From: Bradyrhizobium sp. Rc3b
GTDB lineage: Bacteria > Pseudomonadota > Alphaproteobacteria > Rhizobiales > Xanthobacteraceae
Assembly: GCF_900114915.1 (NCBI RefSeq)
Contig: NZ_FOUS01000008.1
Location: 248,001 to 312,000, forward strand
Length of the DNA stretch: 64,000 bases
Direction: 5' to 3'
Positions 23,758-33,188 of this stretch are shown here, piece by piece. The translations under genes were made by a program, and so were the position numbers. The notes below the pieces were generated by a model. That model searched no databases. It had not been told where the DNA came from and saw only the letters and a program-made list of their open reading frames with translations. The number at the start of each line of letters is the position of its first letter. Position 1 is the first letter of the stretch.

Positions 23758-24714
23758 TCAGCGGGCCGTCGCGGCCCGCGCGGCCTTCAGTCTCGCAAAG
23801 TCCTCGCCGGCATGATGCGACGAGCGGGTGAGCGGGCTCGCCGACACCATCAGGAAGCCCTTGGTGTAGGCGACCTTCTCGTAAGAGGCGAACTCGTCCG
23901 GCGGCACGTAGCGCATCACCGCGTGGTGCTTGCGGGTCGGCTGTAAATACTGGCCGATGGTCAGGAAATCGACCTCGGCCGAGCGAAGGTCGTCCATCAC
24001 CTGCTGCACCTCGTGGCGCTCCTCGCCGAGGCCGACCATGATGCCGGACTTGGTGAAGATGGTGGGATCGAGCTCCTTGACCCGCTGCAACAGCCGGATC
24101 GAATGGAAGTAGCGCGCGCCCGGCCGCACCGTGAGATAGCGCGACGGCACGGTCTCGAGATTGTGGTTGAAGACGTCGGGCTTGGCGGCAACCACCACCT
24201 CGAGCGCCCCCTCCTTGCGCAGGAAGTCCGGCGTCAGGATCTCGATCGTGGTCGTGGGGCACGCGGCGCGGATCGCGCGGATGGTCTGGGCGAAGTGCTC
24301 GGCGCCGCCGTCAGCGAGATCGTCGCGATCCACGGAGGTGATGACGACATGGGCAAGGCCGAGCTTTGCGGTCGCCTCGGCGACATTCTCAGGCTCGGCC
24401 GCATCCAGCGCATTCGGCAGGCCGGTCTTGACGTTGCAGAACGCGCAGGCTCGGGTGCAGGTGTCACCCATGATCATGAAGGTGGCGTGCTTTTTGTCCC
24501 AGCACTCGCCGATGTTCGGGCAGCCGGCCTCCTCGCACACCGTGTGCAGGCCGTTGGACCGCACGATGTTGCGGGTGTCGGCGTAGCCACGGGTGTTGGG
24601 CGCGCGCACGCGGATCCAGTCCGGCTTCGGCGGCGAAGCGGAGTCAGGACGATTCACCTTTTCGGGGTGGCGCGGGCGCAGCGGGTTCGTGATGGTATCG
24701 ACAATAACGACCAT
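23758..24714 (-). CDS. lipA: Lipoyl synthase LipA
   Basis: 318 residues, radical-SAM enzyme inserting two sulfurs into octanoyl groups on lipoyl domains. Both iron-sulfur clusters are visible: the auxiliary cluster (CEEAGCPNIGEC) and the radical-SAM CxxxCxxC (CTRACAFCNVKTG). VVITSVDRDDLADGGAEHFA, VFNHNLETVPSRYLTVRPGA and a C-terminal Ser-rich SASPLTRSSHHAGEDF complete the family pattern. It is the first gene of a lipA/COQ10-like pair and diverges from the glycosylase gene across 130 bp. Confidence 0.97.
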   Translation of the reverse strand: MVVIVDTITNPLRPRHPEKVNRPDSASPPKPDWIRVRAPNTRGYADTRNIVRSNGLHTVCEEAGCPNIGECWDKKHATFMIMGDTCTRACAFCNVKTGLPNALDAAEPENVAEATAKLGLAHVVITSVDRDDLADGGAEHFAQTIRAIRAACPTTTIEILTPDFLRKEGALEVVVAAKPDVFNHNLETVPSRYLTVRPGARYFHSIRLLQRVKELDPTIFTKSGIMVGLGEERHEVQQVMDDLRSAEVDFLTIGQYLQPTRKHHAVMRYVPPDEFASYEKVAYTKGFLMVSASPLTRSSHHAGEDFARLKAARAATAR

Positions 24715-24844
24715 GGGATGTCCGGTCTGTTCAGGTCCTACCTAGTCGGTCTCGCCCCGCATCGCAACCCGGCTCGCGCCGCTTCAGGGAACATGGCAGA
24801 TATGGGCAATATCCTGCTCTGTTCTCAGGCGATTCTCACCTCGA

Positions 24845-25447
24845 ATGGCTCCAGTATTGAAGACTTCCACCCCGCGGCTCGGCAAGCTGCTCAAGCGCGG
24901 CTTTTTCGACCGTGACGTCCGCGAGGTCGCCCGGGACCTGATTGGCGCGACCATGCTGGTCGACGGCGTCGGCGGCGTCATCGTCGAGGTCGAGGCCTAT
25001 CATCATACCGAGCCGGCGGCTCACTCCTACAACGGGCCGACGCCGCGGAACCAGATGATGTTCGGCCCGCCGGGCTTTGCCTATGTCTATCGCTCCTACG
25101 GCATCCACTGGTGCGTGAACTTCGTCTGCGAGGAGGAAGGCTCGGCGAGCGCCGTGCTGATCCGCGCGCTGGAGCCGACGCACGGGATCGCCGCGATGCG
25201 CCGCCGCCGTCATCTCCAGGATGTGCACGCGCTGTGCTCGGGCCCCGGCAAGCTGACCGAGGCGCTCGGCATCACCATTGCGCACAACACGCTGCCGCTG
25301 GACCGGCCGCCGATCGCGCTGCATGCGCGGACGGACGATGTCGAGGTGGTGACCGGCATCCGGATCGGCATCACCAAGGCCGTCGAGCTGCCCTGGCGCT
25401 ATGGCGTCAGGGGCTCGAAGTTTCTGAGCAAGCCGTTCCCGAAGTAG
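24845..25447 (+). CDS. mpg: DNA-3-methyladenine glycosylase (AAG/Mpg family)
   Basis: 200 residues, normal for bacterial Mpg. Signature blocks are DLIGATMLV, IVEVEAYHHTEPAAHSYNGP (with the catalytic Glu position), TPRNQMMFGPPGFAYVYRSY and CSGPGKLTEALGI. It removes alkylated purines such as 3-methyladenine and hypoxanthine in base-excision repair. It starts at ATG 24845; a dispersed palindromic repeat begins at the base after its stop. Confidence 0.93.
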   Translation: MAPVLKTSTPRLGKLLKRGFFDRDVREVARDLIGATMLVDGVGGVIVEVEAYHHTEPAAHSYNGPTPRNQMMFGPPGFAYVYRSYGIHWCVNFVCEEEGSASAVLIRALEPTHGIAAMRRRRHLQDVHALCSGPGKLTEALGITIAHNTLPLDRPPIALHARTDDVEVVTGIRIGITKAVELPWRYGVRGSKFLSKPFPK

Positions 25448-25552
25448 TCGTCGTTCCGGGGCGCGGCGAAGACGCGAACTACGGTGCGCAATTGCGGACC
25501 GGAGAACCTCGAGATTCCGGATTCGATGCTGCGCATCGCTCCGGAATGACGA
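25448..25552. repeat. Dispersed palindromic repeat between mpg and valS
   Basis: The ends TCGTCGTTCCGG (25448-25459) and CCGGAATGACGA (25541-25552) are inverted with one mismatch, with further internal pairing (GGAGAACCTCGAGATTCCGG). It fills the convergent gap exactly. From memory, Bradyrhizobium genomes carry many copies of elements with GTCATTCCGG ends, and this looks like a decayed copy. BLASTN would settle it. Confidence 0.5.
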
Positions 25553-25557
25553 TGAAG

Positions 25558-28434
25558 TCACGAGGCCTGCTTCAGCCGCTCCAGCGCCTCGAGCAGCTTG
25601 GCCTTGCGCGCCAGCGCGGCCTCGCGCTTTTCGCGCTCCTCCTCGACGACCTCCTCGGCCGCGTTGGCGACGAACTTTTCGTTCGCGAGCTTGGACTCGG
25701 CGCGTTTGATATCGGCGTCGGCCTTGCCGATCTCCTTGTCGAGACGCGTGCGCTCGGCAGCGACGTCGATCACGCCCTTCAGCGGCAGCGCGGCCACTTC
25801 GCCACGGATGAGGAGCTGAACCGCGCCATCAGGCGCGCGGTCAGCGAAGGAGATGTCCGACAGCCGCGCCATACGCTTGATGACGTCGGTCCAGCGCGGC
25901 GCCCGCTCCCGGGTTTCGGCGGAAGCCCCGACCAGCACCAGTGCCGTCAGCGTTGCCGGCGGAATGTTCATCTCGGCACGCACCGAACGGATCTGCGTGA
26001 TTAGATCGATGACCCAGCCGATCTCGGCCTCGGCCTTGGGATCGGTGAAGTCGGCGTGGTCGAAGATCGGCAGCACCCAGGCCGGCGAGACGAGTGGATC
26101 GGTCGTCCCCGTCGTGGCGGCGAGCATCGCCAGCTGCTCCGGCGTCGGCTCAGCCGGCTTCAGCGGCCATGGCGCCAATGCGAGCAGACCGTCGCGCTTG
26201 GCCGTCACTTCCCACAGCTCCTCGGTGATGAAGGGCATGAAGGGGTGCAGCAGCTTCAGGATCTCATCGCGCGCCCAGGCGACCATGGCGCGGGTTTCGT
26301 CCTTGGCCGGGCTGTCCGGGCCGAGCAGCACGGGTTTTGCGAGTTCGACATACCAGTCGCAATAGACGTTCCAGACGAAGCGGTAGATGCTCCCAGCCGC
26401 ATCGTTGAAGCGATAGGCTTCGATGGCCTCGGTCACCTCGCGCGTGGTGTGCGCGCTCTCATGCGCGATCCAGCGGTTCAGCGTCTCCTTGGCCTTCGCC
26501 GGCTCGAAACCCTCGGGCACCGCGCAATGGTTCATCTCGGCGAAGCGGGACGCATTCCAGAGCTTGGTCGCGAAATTGCGGTAGCCCTCGACGCGGCTGG
26601 TGGCGAGCTTGATGTCGCGGCCCTGCGCGGCCATCGCAGCCAGCGTGAAGCGCAGCGCGTCCGCGCCGTATTCGTCGATCAGGTTGAGCGGATCGATGAC
26701 ATTGCCCTTCGACTTCGACATCTTGGCGCCCTTCTCGTCGCGGACGAGGGCGTGGATGTAGATCGTCGAGAACGGCACCTCCTTCATGAAGTGCATGCCC
26801 ATCATCATCATGCGGGCGACCCAGAAGAAGATGATGTCGAAGCCGGTCACCAGCGCATTGGTCGGGTAATAGCGCTGCACCTCGGGGGCATCCTCGGGCC
26901 AGCCGAGCGTCGAGAACGGCCACAGCGCCGAGGAGAACCAGGTGTCGAGCACGTCCTCGTCGCGGGTGATGAAGCCTTCGCGCTTGATGCGGTCGAGCGC
27001 CATCTCGCGGCCCTGCTCGGCCGTGATGACCTCCTGCTCGACGTAATAGCCGAGCGCGTGGCTGACGGCCTCCTCCTCGGTCTCGGCGACGAACACCTTG
27101 CCATCGGGGCCGTACCAGGCCGGGATCTGATGGCCCCACCAAAGCTGGCGCGAGATGCACCAGGGCTGGATGTTATCCATCCACTCGAAATAGGTCTTTT
27201 CCCAGTTTTTCGGCACGAACGACGTCTCGCCCGACCGCACCGCCGCGATCGCGGGCTTTGCCAGCGTCTTGGCGTCGACATACCACTGGTCGGTGAGGTA
27301 CGGCTCGATCACGCTGTTGGAGCGATCGCCGTGCGGCACCATGTGGGTGTGCGGCTCGATCCGCTCGACGAAGCCGAACGATTCAAGCCGCTCGACGATG
27401 CGCTTGCGCGCAGCGAAGCGGTCGACCTTGTGGAATTCCTCGGCGAATTGCGAGGCGCCTTCCGGCAGGTCGCGCAGATAGTCCTCGTTGTCGACGAGAT
27501 CGAGGCAACCTTCCCTGTCGATCACGCTGATGCGGCGCAGGCCGTGGCGATTGCCGACCTCGAAATCGTTGAAGTCGTGCGCCGGTGTCACCTTGACCGC
27601 GCCAGAGCCCTTCTCGGGATCGGAATAATCGTCGGCGACGATCGCGATCTTGCGGCCGACCAGCGGCAGGATCACGTTTTTGCCGACCAGCTTCTGATAG
27701 CGCTCGTCCTCGGGATGCACGGCAACGCCGGTATCGCCGAGCATGGTCTCGGGGCGCGTGGTGGCGACGACGATGAAGCTCGAGGGATCCTCAGGATTGA
27801 ACGTCTTGCCCTCGATCGGATAGCGCAGATACCAGAGGTGGCCCTTCACCTCGGTCTGCTGCACCTCGAGATCGGAGATCGCGGTCAGCAACTTGGTGTC
27901 CCAGTTCACCAGCCGCTTGTCCTTGTAGATCAGGCCGTCGCGATGCAGCTCGACGAACACCTTGATGACGGCCTTCGACAGGCCCTCGTCCATGGTGAAG
28001 CGTTCGCGCGACCAGTCGCAGGAGGCGCCGAGCCGCTTGAGCTGGTTGATGATGGTGTCGCCGCTCTCGGCCTTCCACTGCCAGACCCGCTCCAGAAACT
28101 TCTCGCGGCCCATCTCGCGGCGGCCGGGCTGCTGGCGCTCCATCAGCTGCCGCTCGACCACCATCTGGGTGGCGATGCCGGCATGGTCTGTGCCGGGCTG
28201 CCACAGCACGTCGCGGCCGCGCATCCGCTCAAACCGGCACAGGATGTCCTGCAGCGTGTTGTTGAGGGCGTGGCCCATGTGCAGCGAGCCCGTCACGTTC
28301 GGCGGCGGGATCACGATGGTAAAGGGAACGGCGTCGCGGCGGTCGGGGCGGCCGGCCTTGAAGGCAAGGCTGTCCTCCCACACGACGGACATGCGGGCTT
28401 CGATATCGGCGGGCTGGTAATTTTTCTCGATCAT
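25558..28434 (-). CDS. valS: Valyl-tRNA synthetase
   Basis: 958 residues, class Ia synthetase. HIGH-type motif PPPNVTGSLHMGHALN near the N-terminus, a CP1 editing domain (ATTRPETMLGDTGVAVHPED), KMSKS motif (GAKMSKSKGNVIDP), anticodon-binding domain (WNASRFAEMNH onward) and the ValRS C-terminal coiled coil (RTRLDKEIGKADADIKRAESKL). Charges tRNA-Val and edits misactivated threonine. Complete and of usual length. Confidence 0.97.
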   Translation of the reverse strand: MIEKNYQPADIEARMSVVWEDSLAFKAGRPDRRDAVPFTIVIPPPNVTGSLHMGHALNNTLQDILCRFERMRGRDVLWQPGTDHAGIATQMVVERQLMERQQPGRREMGREKFLERVWQWKAESGDTIINQLKRLGASCDWSRERFTMDEGLSKAVIKVFVELHRDGLIYKDKRLVNWDTKLLTAISDLEVQQTEVKGHLWYLRYPIEGKTFNPEDPSSFIVVATTRPETMLGDTGVAVHPEDERYQKLVGKNVILPLVGRKIAIVADDYSDPEKGSGAVKVTPAHDFNDFEVGNRHGLRRISVIDREGCLDLVDNEDYLRDLPEGASQFAEEFHKVDRFAARKRIVERLESFGFVERIEPHTHMVPHGDRSNSVIEPYLTDQWYVDAKTLAKPAIAAVRSGETSFVPKNWEKTYFEWMDNIQPWCISRQLWWGHQIPAWYGPDGKVFVAETEEEAVSHALGYYVEQEVITAEQGREMALDRIKREGFITRDEDVLDTWFSSALWPFSTLGWPEDAPEVQRYYPTNALVTGFDIIFFWVARMMMMGMHFMKEVPFSTIYIHALVRDEKGAKMSKSKGNVIDPLNLIDEYGADALRFTLAAMAAQGRDIKLATSRVEGYRNFATKLWNASRFAEMNHCAVPEGFEPAKAKETLNRWIAHESAHTTREVTEAIEAYRFNDAAGSIYRFVWNVYCDWYVELAKPVLLGPDSPAKDETRAMVAWARDEILKLLHPFMPFITEELWEVTAKRDGLLALAPWPLKPAEPTPEQLAMLAATTGTTDPLVSPAWVLPIFDHADFTDPKAEAEIGWVIDLITQIRSVRAEMNIPPATLTALVLVGASAETRERAPRWTDVIKRMARLSDISFADRAPDGAVQLLIRGEVAALPLKGVIDVAAERTRLDKEIGKADADIKRAESKLANEKFVANAAEEVVEEEREKREAALARKAKLLEALERLKQAS

Positions 28435-28561
28435 GGGGCTGTTAGAAAGCCGCGTGTGCGGGTCAAGTCAACGGGAAGCTCAGCGGCAAAGGGCTTTCCT
28501 GCCCGGTCCGCAGACCGAATATGCCGCAGGAGCAGGGCTTTATCGGGGCCGCAGGGCCGTA

Positions 28562-29326
28562 TCAGCGCCCGCCGCGCGAGACCCGCTCGATTTCGGCCTT
28601 CACGATGCGTTCAACGAGGCCCGGCAAATTGTCGTCGAGCCAGGATTTCAGCATCGGACGCAGCATCTCCTTGACCAGATCCTCCAGCGTCCGCGCGTTG
28701 CTGCTGAGCACCGTATGAGCCAGGGAGTTGAAGGCGGATTCGACCGCTGAGACGGTGGACTGCGCGAGCATGGGTTGCTGCGGCGGCAGCGGCGGGGCAT
28801 CGAAGTCCACCGGCGCGTAGGACGGCGCCGGCGTCGGGCGCGGCGGCGGCGATTCGGCGAATTCGAGATCGTCACGCGGCTCGACCTTGCGAAAGCTCGG
28901 CGGCGGCAGAGGCGGCGTCGGATCCATCGCCATCTCGTCGGTCAATTCGAGCACGTCGGGCTCAGGCTCGGGCTCCGGCTCAGGCTCGCGGACCTCCGGC
29001 GCGGTTGTGGCCGTATCCAGCCCCGCCAACAGCGCGTCGATGTCGTCCTGGCTGTTCGGTGATGCCTCCGCCGCAGGCGGTGGGGCCGCTGCCGGCTTTG
29101 CGGCCGGAGGTGGCGCAGGTTTTTCAGCGGCAGGCTTGGCAGGGGCAACCTTGGAGGGCGGAATGTCGTTCATCGCCTGCGGCTTGGGTGCGGGCGCAGC
29201 AGGAGCTGGCGCGGGCTTTGCGGCCTCTGCCGGCGGCGGCTTGGCCTCATCGTCGGCAATGATGCGCCGGATCGAGGCCAGAATCTCCTCCATCGAGGGT
29301 TCTGTGACCTTTGCAGGCTGCGTCAT
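28562..29326 (-). CDS. popZ: PopZ-family polar organising protein (DUF2497)
   Basis: 254 residues. The N-terminal helix EPSMEEILASIRRIIADDE, a long Pro/Ala/Glu-rich disordered middle (about residues 30-185) and the C-terminal oligomerisation helices (LVKEMLRPMLKSWLDDNLPG to EIERVSRGGR) are the three-part PopZ layout. PopZ forms a condensate at the cell pole and captures chromosome-segregation and cell-cycle proteins. The ATG at 29326 has GGAG six bases upstream; the in-frame GTG at 29338 is less likely. It lies upstream of valS on the same strand. Confidence 0.9.
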   Translation of the reverse strand: MTQPAKVTEPSMEEILASIRRIIADDEAKPPPAEAAKPAPAPAAPAPKPQAMNDIPPSKVAPAKPAAEKPAPPPAAKPAAAPPPAAEASPNSQDDIDALLAGLDTATTAPEVREPEPEPEPEPDVLELTDEMAMDPTPPLPPPSFRKVEPRDDLEFAESPPPRPTPAPSYAPVDFDAPPLPPQQPMLAQSTVSAVESAFNSLAHTVLSSNARTLEDLVKEMLRPMLKSWLDDNLPGLVERIVKAEIERVSRGGR

Positions 29327-29629
29327 CTCCGACTCCACATCATCAACGCCCTCGCATGCGTTGTTTTACACCAAGCACGACAGGATTGGCCGGTTCCGGA
29401 TGGGCGGCCCGACATTTTCGTCGCGGCAGCCCGACTTGTCCCCAGATCACGGCTCAACGTGCAGCGGTGCGCCCCTGCCCCCGGCACTCAAGCTTTACGC
29501 ACACGGCATCACTGCGAGGCGAATCGACCCGCATCGTCTTGGCAAGGCTATGTCAGGGATTTTGATGATTGCAAGCAAAGCGCCGGTCGGCCTCGGCAAT
29601 TCATGAGGCCGACCGGGCGAGTACGGGAA
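29327..29629. other. popZ upstream region
   Basis: A 303-bp gap between tolC and popZ. It presumably holds the popZ promoter. No clear CtrA site (TTAA-N7-TTAA), hairpin or gene was found; a GAATC methylation-type site occurs. Confidence 0.4.
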
Positions 29630-31033
29630 TCAGCGCCCGTCAGGCGTACGCACGCCGGCCCAGCTATCGCGGACCTGATGGTAGTGAACGCTGGGATCGT
29701 AAACCGTGGTCGCAAGGCCGAGAACCTGCGGCGCCAGACGGCCGACGGCGGCGAGGACGTTATAGGATGCAACAACCCGGTCGTGCTGCGCAGTCACCAG
29801 CGCGACGCGCGCATTGACCAGCGCCTGCTGCGCGTTGAGGACGTCGAGGGTCGTGCGCTGACCGGCCTTGGCCTCTTCGCGCACGCCATTCAGCGCGATC
29901 TCGGACGCCGTCACCTGCGCCTGCGCGGACTGCACCTGCGCCTTGCCGGCCTGCAGCGAACCCCACCACTGCACGACGGTCGCGCGGGTCTGATCCCGCG
30001 TGTTTTCGAGGTTGAGACGTTGCTGCGCCAGGTTTTCCTTGGATTGCCGGATCAGCGAATATTCGCTACCGCCCTGATAGATCGGCACCGAGACCTGCGC
30101 GATCGCGGAAGCGCTGAGCGAGCGGTACTGAATCAAAGATTGTTCGTAGGCCTGGGTCACCCCCGCCTGCAGGGTGACCGTGGGCAGCAGAGCGCCCTCG
30201 GCAACCTTGACCTGCAAGAAATTGACGTCGATGCCGAACATCGCGGCGGTGACGTTCGGATGCTCGACGAGGCCGAGCTCGACCGCGGCAGCGAGCGTCG
30301 CGGGCAGGAAACGATCCACCGGCGAGCCGGGTGCCAGATTCGTCGGCTCGTTGCCGATGATGCGGCGGAAGTTCGCGCGCGTCGTGGTGAGATTTGCTTC
30401 CGCGGTCAGGGCCTGCGTCCTGCCAGCCGCCAGCTGTGCTTCCGATTGCGCAACGTCGGTGCGCGTCACTTCGCCGACGTTGAAGCGGTCACGAGTCTGC
30501 TTGAGCGTCTGCTCGAGCACCCGCACGTTGCTGCGCTGGACTTCGAGCGTCGCCGAGTCGCGCAGATAATCCATGTAGGTCGTGGCGGCCAGGAGCAATA
30601 TGCTCTGATCGAGGCTGCGCAGCGCTTCGCGGGAGCCGGAAACCTGACTCTCCGCGGCGCGCGTCCTGTTGGCGGTCTGGTTACCGTTGTAGAGCGTCTG
30701 GGTGGCAGTCAGTCCCACGCTTCGGGGATAACCTTTACCGTTAATTGGATCGCTGTTGGAGGCGCTTTTGAAGTCCGAGTACTGAATGCCCCCGCTCGCC
30801 GTCAGCGAAACCTTCGGGCGATATCCCGAGAGCGCCTGCGGCACGTTTTCGTCAGTCGAGCGCACCTGGGCGCGCTGTGCGTTGAGCTGTGGATTGTTCT
30901 GATAGGCGCGCACCAGCGCGGACTCTATCGTGTCCGCCAAGGCAGGCGTCGGCCCGGCAAGCGCGAGCAGCAGGACCGAAACCGCAGCTCCGGTGAAGAG
31001 CTTCACCCCATGCATCCCAAAAATTCCGTTCAT
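29630..31033 (-). CDS. tolC: TolC-family outer-membrane channel
   Basis: 467 residues. A signal peptide (VKLFTGAAVSVLLLALAGPTPALA) precedes two tandem outer-membrane-efflux repeats rich in coiled coil (SALVRAYQNNPQLNAQRAQVR; DRFNVGEVTRTDVAQSEAQL; the second half with EEAKAGQRTTLDVLNAQQAL). It forms the trimeric exit duct for type I secretion or efflux. Start ATG 31033; an in-frame ATG at 31015 is possible. No pump genes adjoin it, as usual for a shared TolC. It follows the Pcm-like gene. Confidence 0.93.
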   Translation of the reverse strand: MNGIFGMHGVKLFTGAAVSVLLLALAGPTPALADTIESALVRAYQNNPQLNAQRAQVRSTDENVPQALSGYRPKVSLTASGGIQYSDFKSASNSDPINGKGYPRSVGLTATQTLYNGNQTANRTRAAESQVSGSREALRSLDQSILLLAATTYMDYLRDSATLEVQRSNVRVLEQTLKQTRDRFNVGEVTRTDVAQSEAQLAAGRTQALTAEANLTTTRANFRRIIGNEPTNLAPGSPVDRFLPATLAAAVELGLVEHPNVTAAMFGIDVNFLQVKVAEGALLPTVTLQAGVTQAYEQSLIQYRSLSASAIAQVSVPIYQGGSEYSLIRQSKENLAQQRLNLENTRDQTRATVVQWWGSLQAGKAQVQSAQAQVTASEIALNGVREEAKAGQRTTLDVLNAQQALVNARVALVTAQHDRVVASYNVLAAVGRLAPQVLGLATTVYDPSVHYHQVRDSWAGVRTPDGR

Positions 31034-31124
31034 TCTAACGCCCGGCTCGTGCCCGCGAGCTGGGTTACCGTCTACGAGTGGAGTCGTTGCCCCGCCGCAA
31101 CATAAGACGCGGTCAAGCGCGACG

Positions 31125-31144
31125 GAACTACCTGAGGGTAGTTC
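31125..31144. promoter_or_regulatory. 20-bp hairpin upstream of tolC
   Basis: GAACTACC-TGAG-GGTAGTTC is a perfect 8-bp stem with a four-base loop, about 92-111 bp upstream of tolC and 77 bp past the Pcm-like stop. No U-run follows, so an operator or leader structure is more likely than a terminator. Confidence 0.4.
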
Positions 31145-31220
31145 TCGGTGGAAACTCTTCACGTGCAGCATCCCGGCCACACTTCTGATTCAGAACGGGA
31201 TTTTATCGCGTTTTGGGCCG

Positions 31221-31874
31221 TCAGAACACAAAGGCGGCAGCCCGTTCCAACCCGGGAAGGACCGGAGCGGCAGCGTCGAACAGGGCCCGATGGCCGAATT
31301 CACCATGGGTATGGGTCACGATTATGGCACGCGGCGGCCTCGATTCGGCTGACACCCCAACCAGACGCCCGCCCTCCTTCAGCTGCCCGAGCAGCGCTTC
31401 CGGCACGACCTCAGTCGCCCCATTGAGGATGATCACGTCAAAGGGAGCGGCGGACGGATCGCCTTCGGCGCAGGCTGCGGCCTTGCAGGTGACGTTGGCA
31501 AGGTTCAGGGCGGCCTTGGCTTTCGCGGCCAAAGCCGAATCGCATTCGGTGGCGGTGACCTGGCGTGCAAGCTTGGCGGTCAGTGCGGCGAGGTAGCCCG
31601 TGGCGCAGCCGACCACCAGCACGTTGTCGCCCTCGCCGATCTCGGCGGCCTGGAGCAGCTTGCCGGTCAGCTGCGGCTTGATCAGGAACCGCTTGGCCGC
31701 GCCTTCGCTCACGTCGAGGTCGAGGTCGAGATAAGCCAACGCCTGCCGGTCGGCCGGCACGAAGGCTTCCCGCGGAACCGTGAGCATGGCATCGAGAACA
31801 CGACGGTCAGTGACGTCATTGGTGCGCACCTGGCCATCGACCATTTTGAGGCGCGCGGTCGAGAAACCGGACAT
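31221..31874 (-). CDS. Protein-L-isoaspartate O-methyltransferase-family protein
   Basis: 217 residues. The Pcm N-terminal block (RLKMVDGQVRTNDVTDRRVLDAMLTVPREAFVPA) is followed by a SAM motif I of unusual form (VLVVGCATGYLAAL in place of the common GxGxGY), then VTATECDSALAAKAKAAL. Canonical Pcm repairs isoaspartate in ageing proteins. This alphaproteobacterial subgroup, commonly next to tolC, may have diverged. The ATG at 31874 is chosen on homology. Confidence 0.82.
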   Translation of the reverse strand: MSGFSTARLKMVDGQVRTNDVTDRRVLDAMLTVPREAFVPADRQALAYLDLDLDVSEGAAKRFLIKPQLTGKLLQAAEIGEGDNVLVVGCATGYLAALTAKLARQVTATECDSALAAKAKAALNLANVTCKAAACAEGDPSAAPFDVIILNGATEVVPEALLGQLKEGGRLVGVSAESRPPRAIIVTHTHGEFGHRALFDAAAPVLPGLERAAAFVF

Positions 31875-32012
31875 TTGCGGACCCTGCAAAGGCGGACGAT
31901 GCCGCGGACGAAATTCGCGGCATCTTTGGAGCATGCACGGCCAAAACGCAACACGGCCGTTAGCCTGCGCAGCTAAGGCCTCCGCATGTTACCGCATCAG
32001 GGTCGGGACGGA

Positions 32013-32186
32013 TTATTCGATGGCCACCGCAAGGCGGCCGATCAGAGCGGCGACCTCATCCAGCCGCGCCGAATCGGGCGTCTCGACCGCACGCGCCAGA
32101 CAGGCGAGGCATTCGTCGTCGCTGAGCTCGGGAATGTCGGCCGGCAGAATCGAGGGGGCCATATGGTCGACCTGGATATCTGGCAT
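32013..32186 (-). CDS. 57-aa conserved-looking small protein
   Basis: ATG at 32186 with GGAG nine bases upstream. The sequence starts MPDIQVDHMAPSILPADIPE and ends in a predicted amphipathic helix (LDEVAALIGRLAVAIE); the centre is acidic with two Cys (DDECLACLARAVE). The frame is open to 32348, but the upstream part looks non-coding. Function unknown. Real translation is suggested by the RBS and the alphaproteobacteria-like composition. Confidence 0.5.
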   Translation of the reverse strand: MPDIQVDHMAPSILPADIPELSDDECLACLARAVETPDSARLDEVAALIGRLAVAIE

Positions 32187-32402
32187 GGGAATCAGCTCCG
32201 TTAAGATCCGGCTATCGCGAAGCTCGATTTCAATTGAGTCGATTTGGCGCCGTCCGCATGGCGTGACGGAGCCAACCCACAACACATCTGCTTGAATGCG
32301 ATTCCCAGCCGGGATCGCGAAAGCGCGGTTCAGAGGGCACGGCAACAAGATTGCACATCGCGCGAGAATGCGCTCGTAACCCGTTGAATTTGCGGAAGGA
32401 TT

Positions 32403-32477
32403 TGGCTCCCCGGGCTGGATTCGAACCAGCGACCATCCGATTAACAGTCGGATGCTCTACCGCTGAGCTACCGAGGA
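32403..32477 (-). tRNA. tRNA-Asn (GUU)
   Basis: Reading the minus strand from 32477: acceptor TCCTCGG, D-arm GCTCAGCGGTAGAGC, anticodon loop CTGTTAA with GTT, T-loop GGTTCGAATCC, acceptor CCGGGGA, discriminator G and an encoded CCA (32405-32403). 75 bases, complete cloverleaf with one G-T pair in the acceptor. Confidence 0.96.
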
Positions 32478-32613
32478 AAAGGCGAACCAGTCGTTCGCGC
32501 GCGGCTGCGTATAACAAAGCCGCTTGCGCTTGCAAAGGACGAATTCGTCATCATCCGCAATGCGCCGGAGGAAGGCTGGGATGCCCCCTCCTCCGGGCCA
32601 TGTCGGCCAAAGG

Positions 32614-32982
32614 CTACTCGGCGAGGAACGAGGTGGTCTTGGTGCCGGGATCGTAGCGCAGCCGAAGCGCGGTCATCTTGCAGAGGTTGACGTTTTTCCA
32701 GAGCACGGCTTCGTCGTAGTTCTGCCAGTCGACGCGGATGTTCCAGACGCAGCCCTCGTCGTCCTCGTCGAACTCGACATAGGTGCTGGCCTGGTTCTGC
32801 AAGACCTTCTCGAGCTCATTGTCCCATTCGTCCAGGCCATCGTCCGGCGCGTTGAAGCCCAGGAATTTGATGGCATAGCCGGTCTCGTTGACGACGGTGA
32901 CGTTGCGGGCATCGGCCGCGAACGAGGGCACGGCGGCGATCGAAAGGCCGATCGCGATCAGTCCAGACAGAAAATATTTCAT
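32614..32982 (-). CDS. Small secreted protein of unknown function
   Basis: 122 residues. A clear Sec signal peptide (MKYFLSGLIAIGLSIAAVPS, cleavage after FAA or so) is followed by a 100-residue acidic domain. Two Cys (EGCVWNIRVDW and NLCKMTAL) could form a disulfide, with a beta-type pattern VTVVNETGYAIKFLGFNAP. The mature domain looks like a small periplasmic or extracellular binding module. I do not recognise the function; related rhizobial entries sometimes carry misleading enzyme names. Confidence 0.78.
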   Translation of the reverse strand: MKYFLSGLIAIGLSIAAVPSFAADARNVTVVNETGYAIKFLGFNAPDDGLDEWDNELEKVLQNQASTYVEFDEDDEGCVWNIRVDWQNYDEAVLWKNVNLCKMTALRLRYDPGTKTTSFLAE

Positions 32983-33188
32983 ATGAAATTCCCCGATCGA
33001 AACAGGCTTCAGCGCCTGGCGTCGATCGGCGCAGGCGCCGCGGCAACCAATGTCGTTGCCTTGGAAGATCCGTCCGGAGTGCGATCGAAAGGTTCAAGAC
33101 GATCGATCGTCACTCCGGCACGTTGCGCGACGCGAGACGCGCTCAGCCTGTTTATCGATTCGAATTCTCCGCAGCAATGAACGGGCAT

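Noticed and set aside
26056..28674. 872-codon plus-strand open frame opposite valS
   Set aside because: It mirrors valS codon structure in a high-GC genome; the protein is Arg/His/Asp-rich without any domain.
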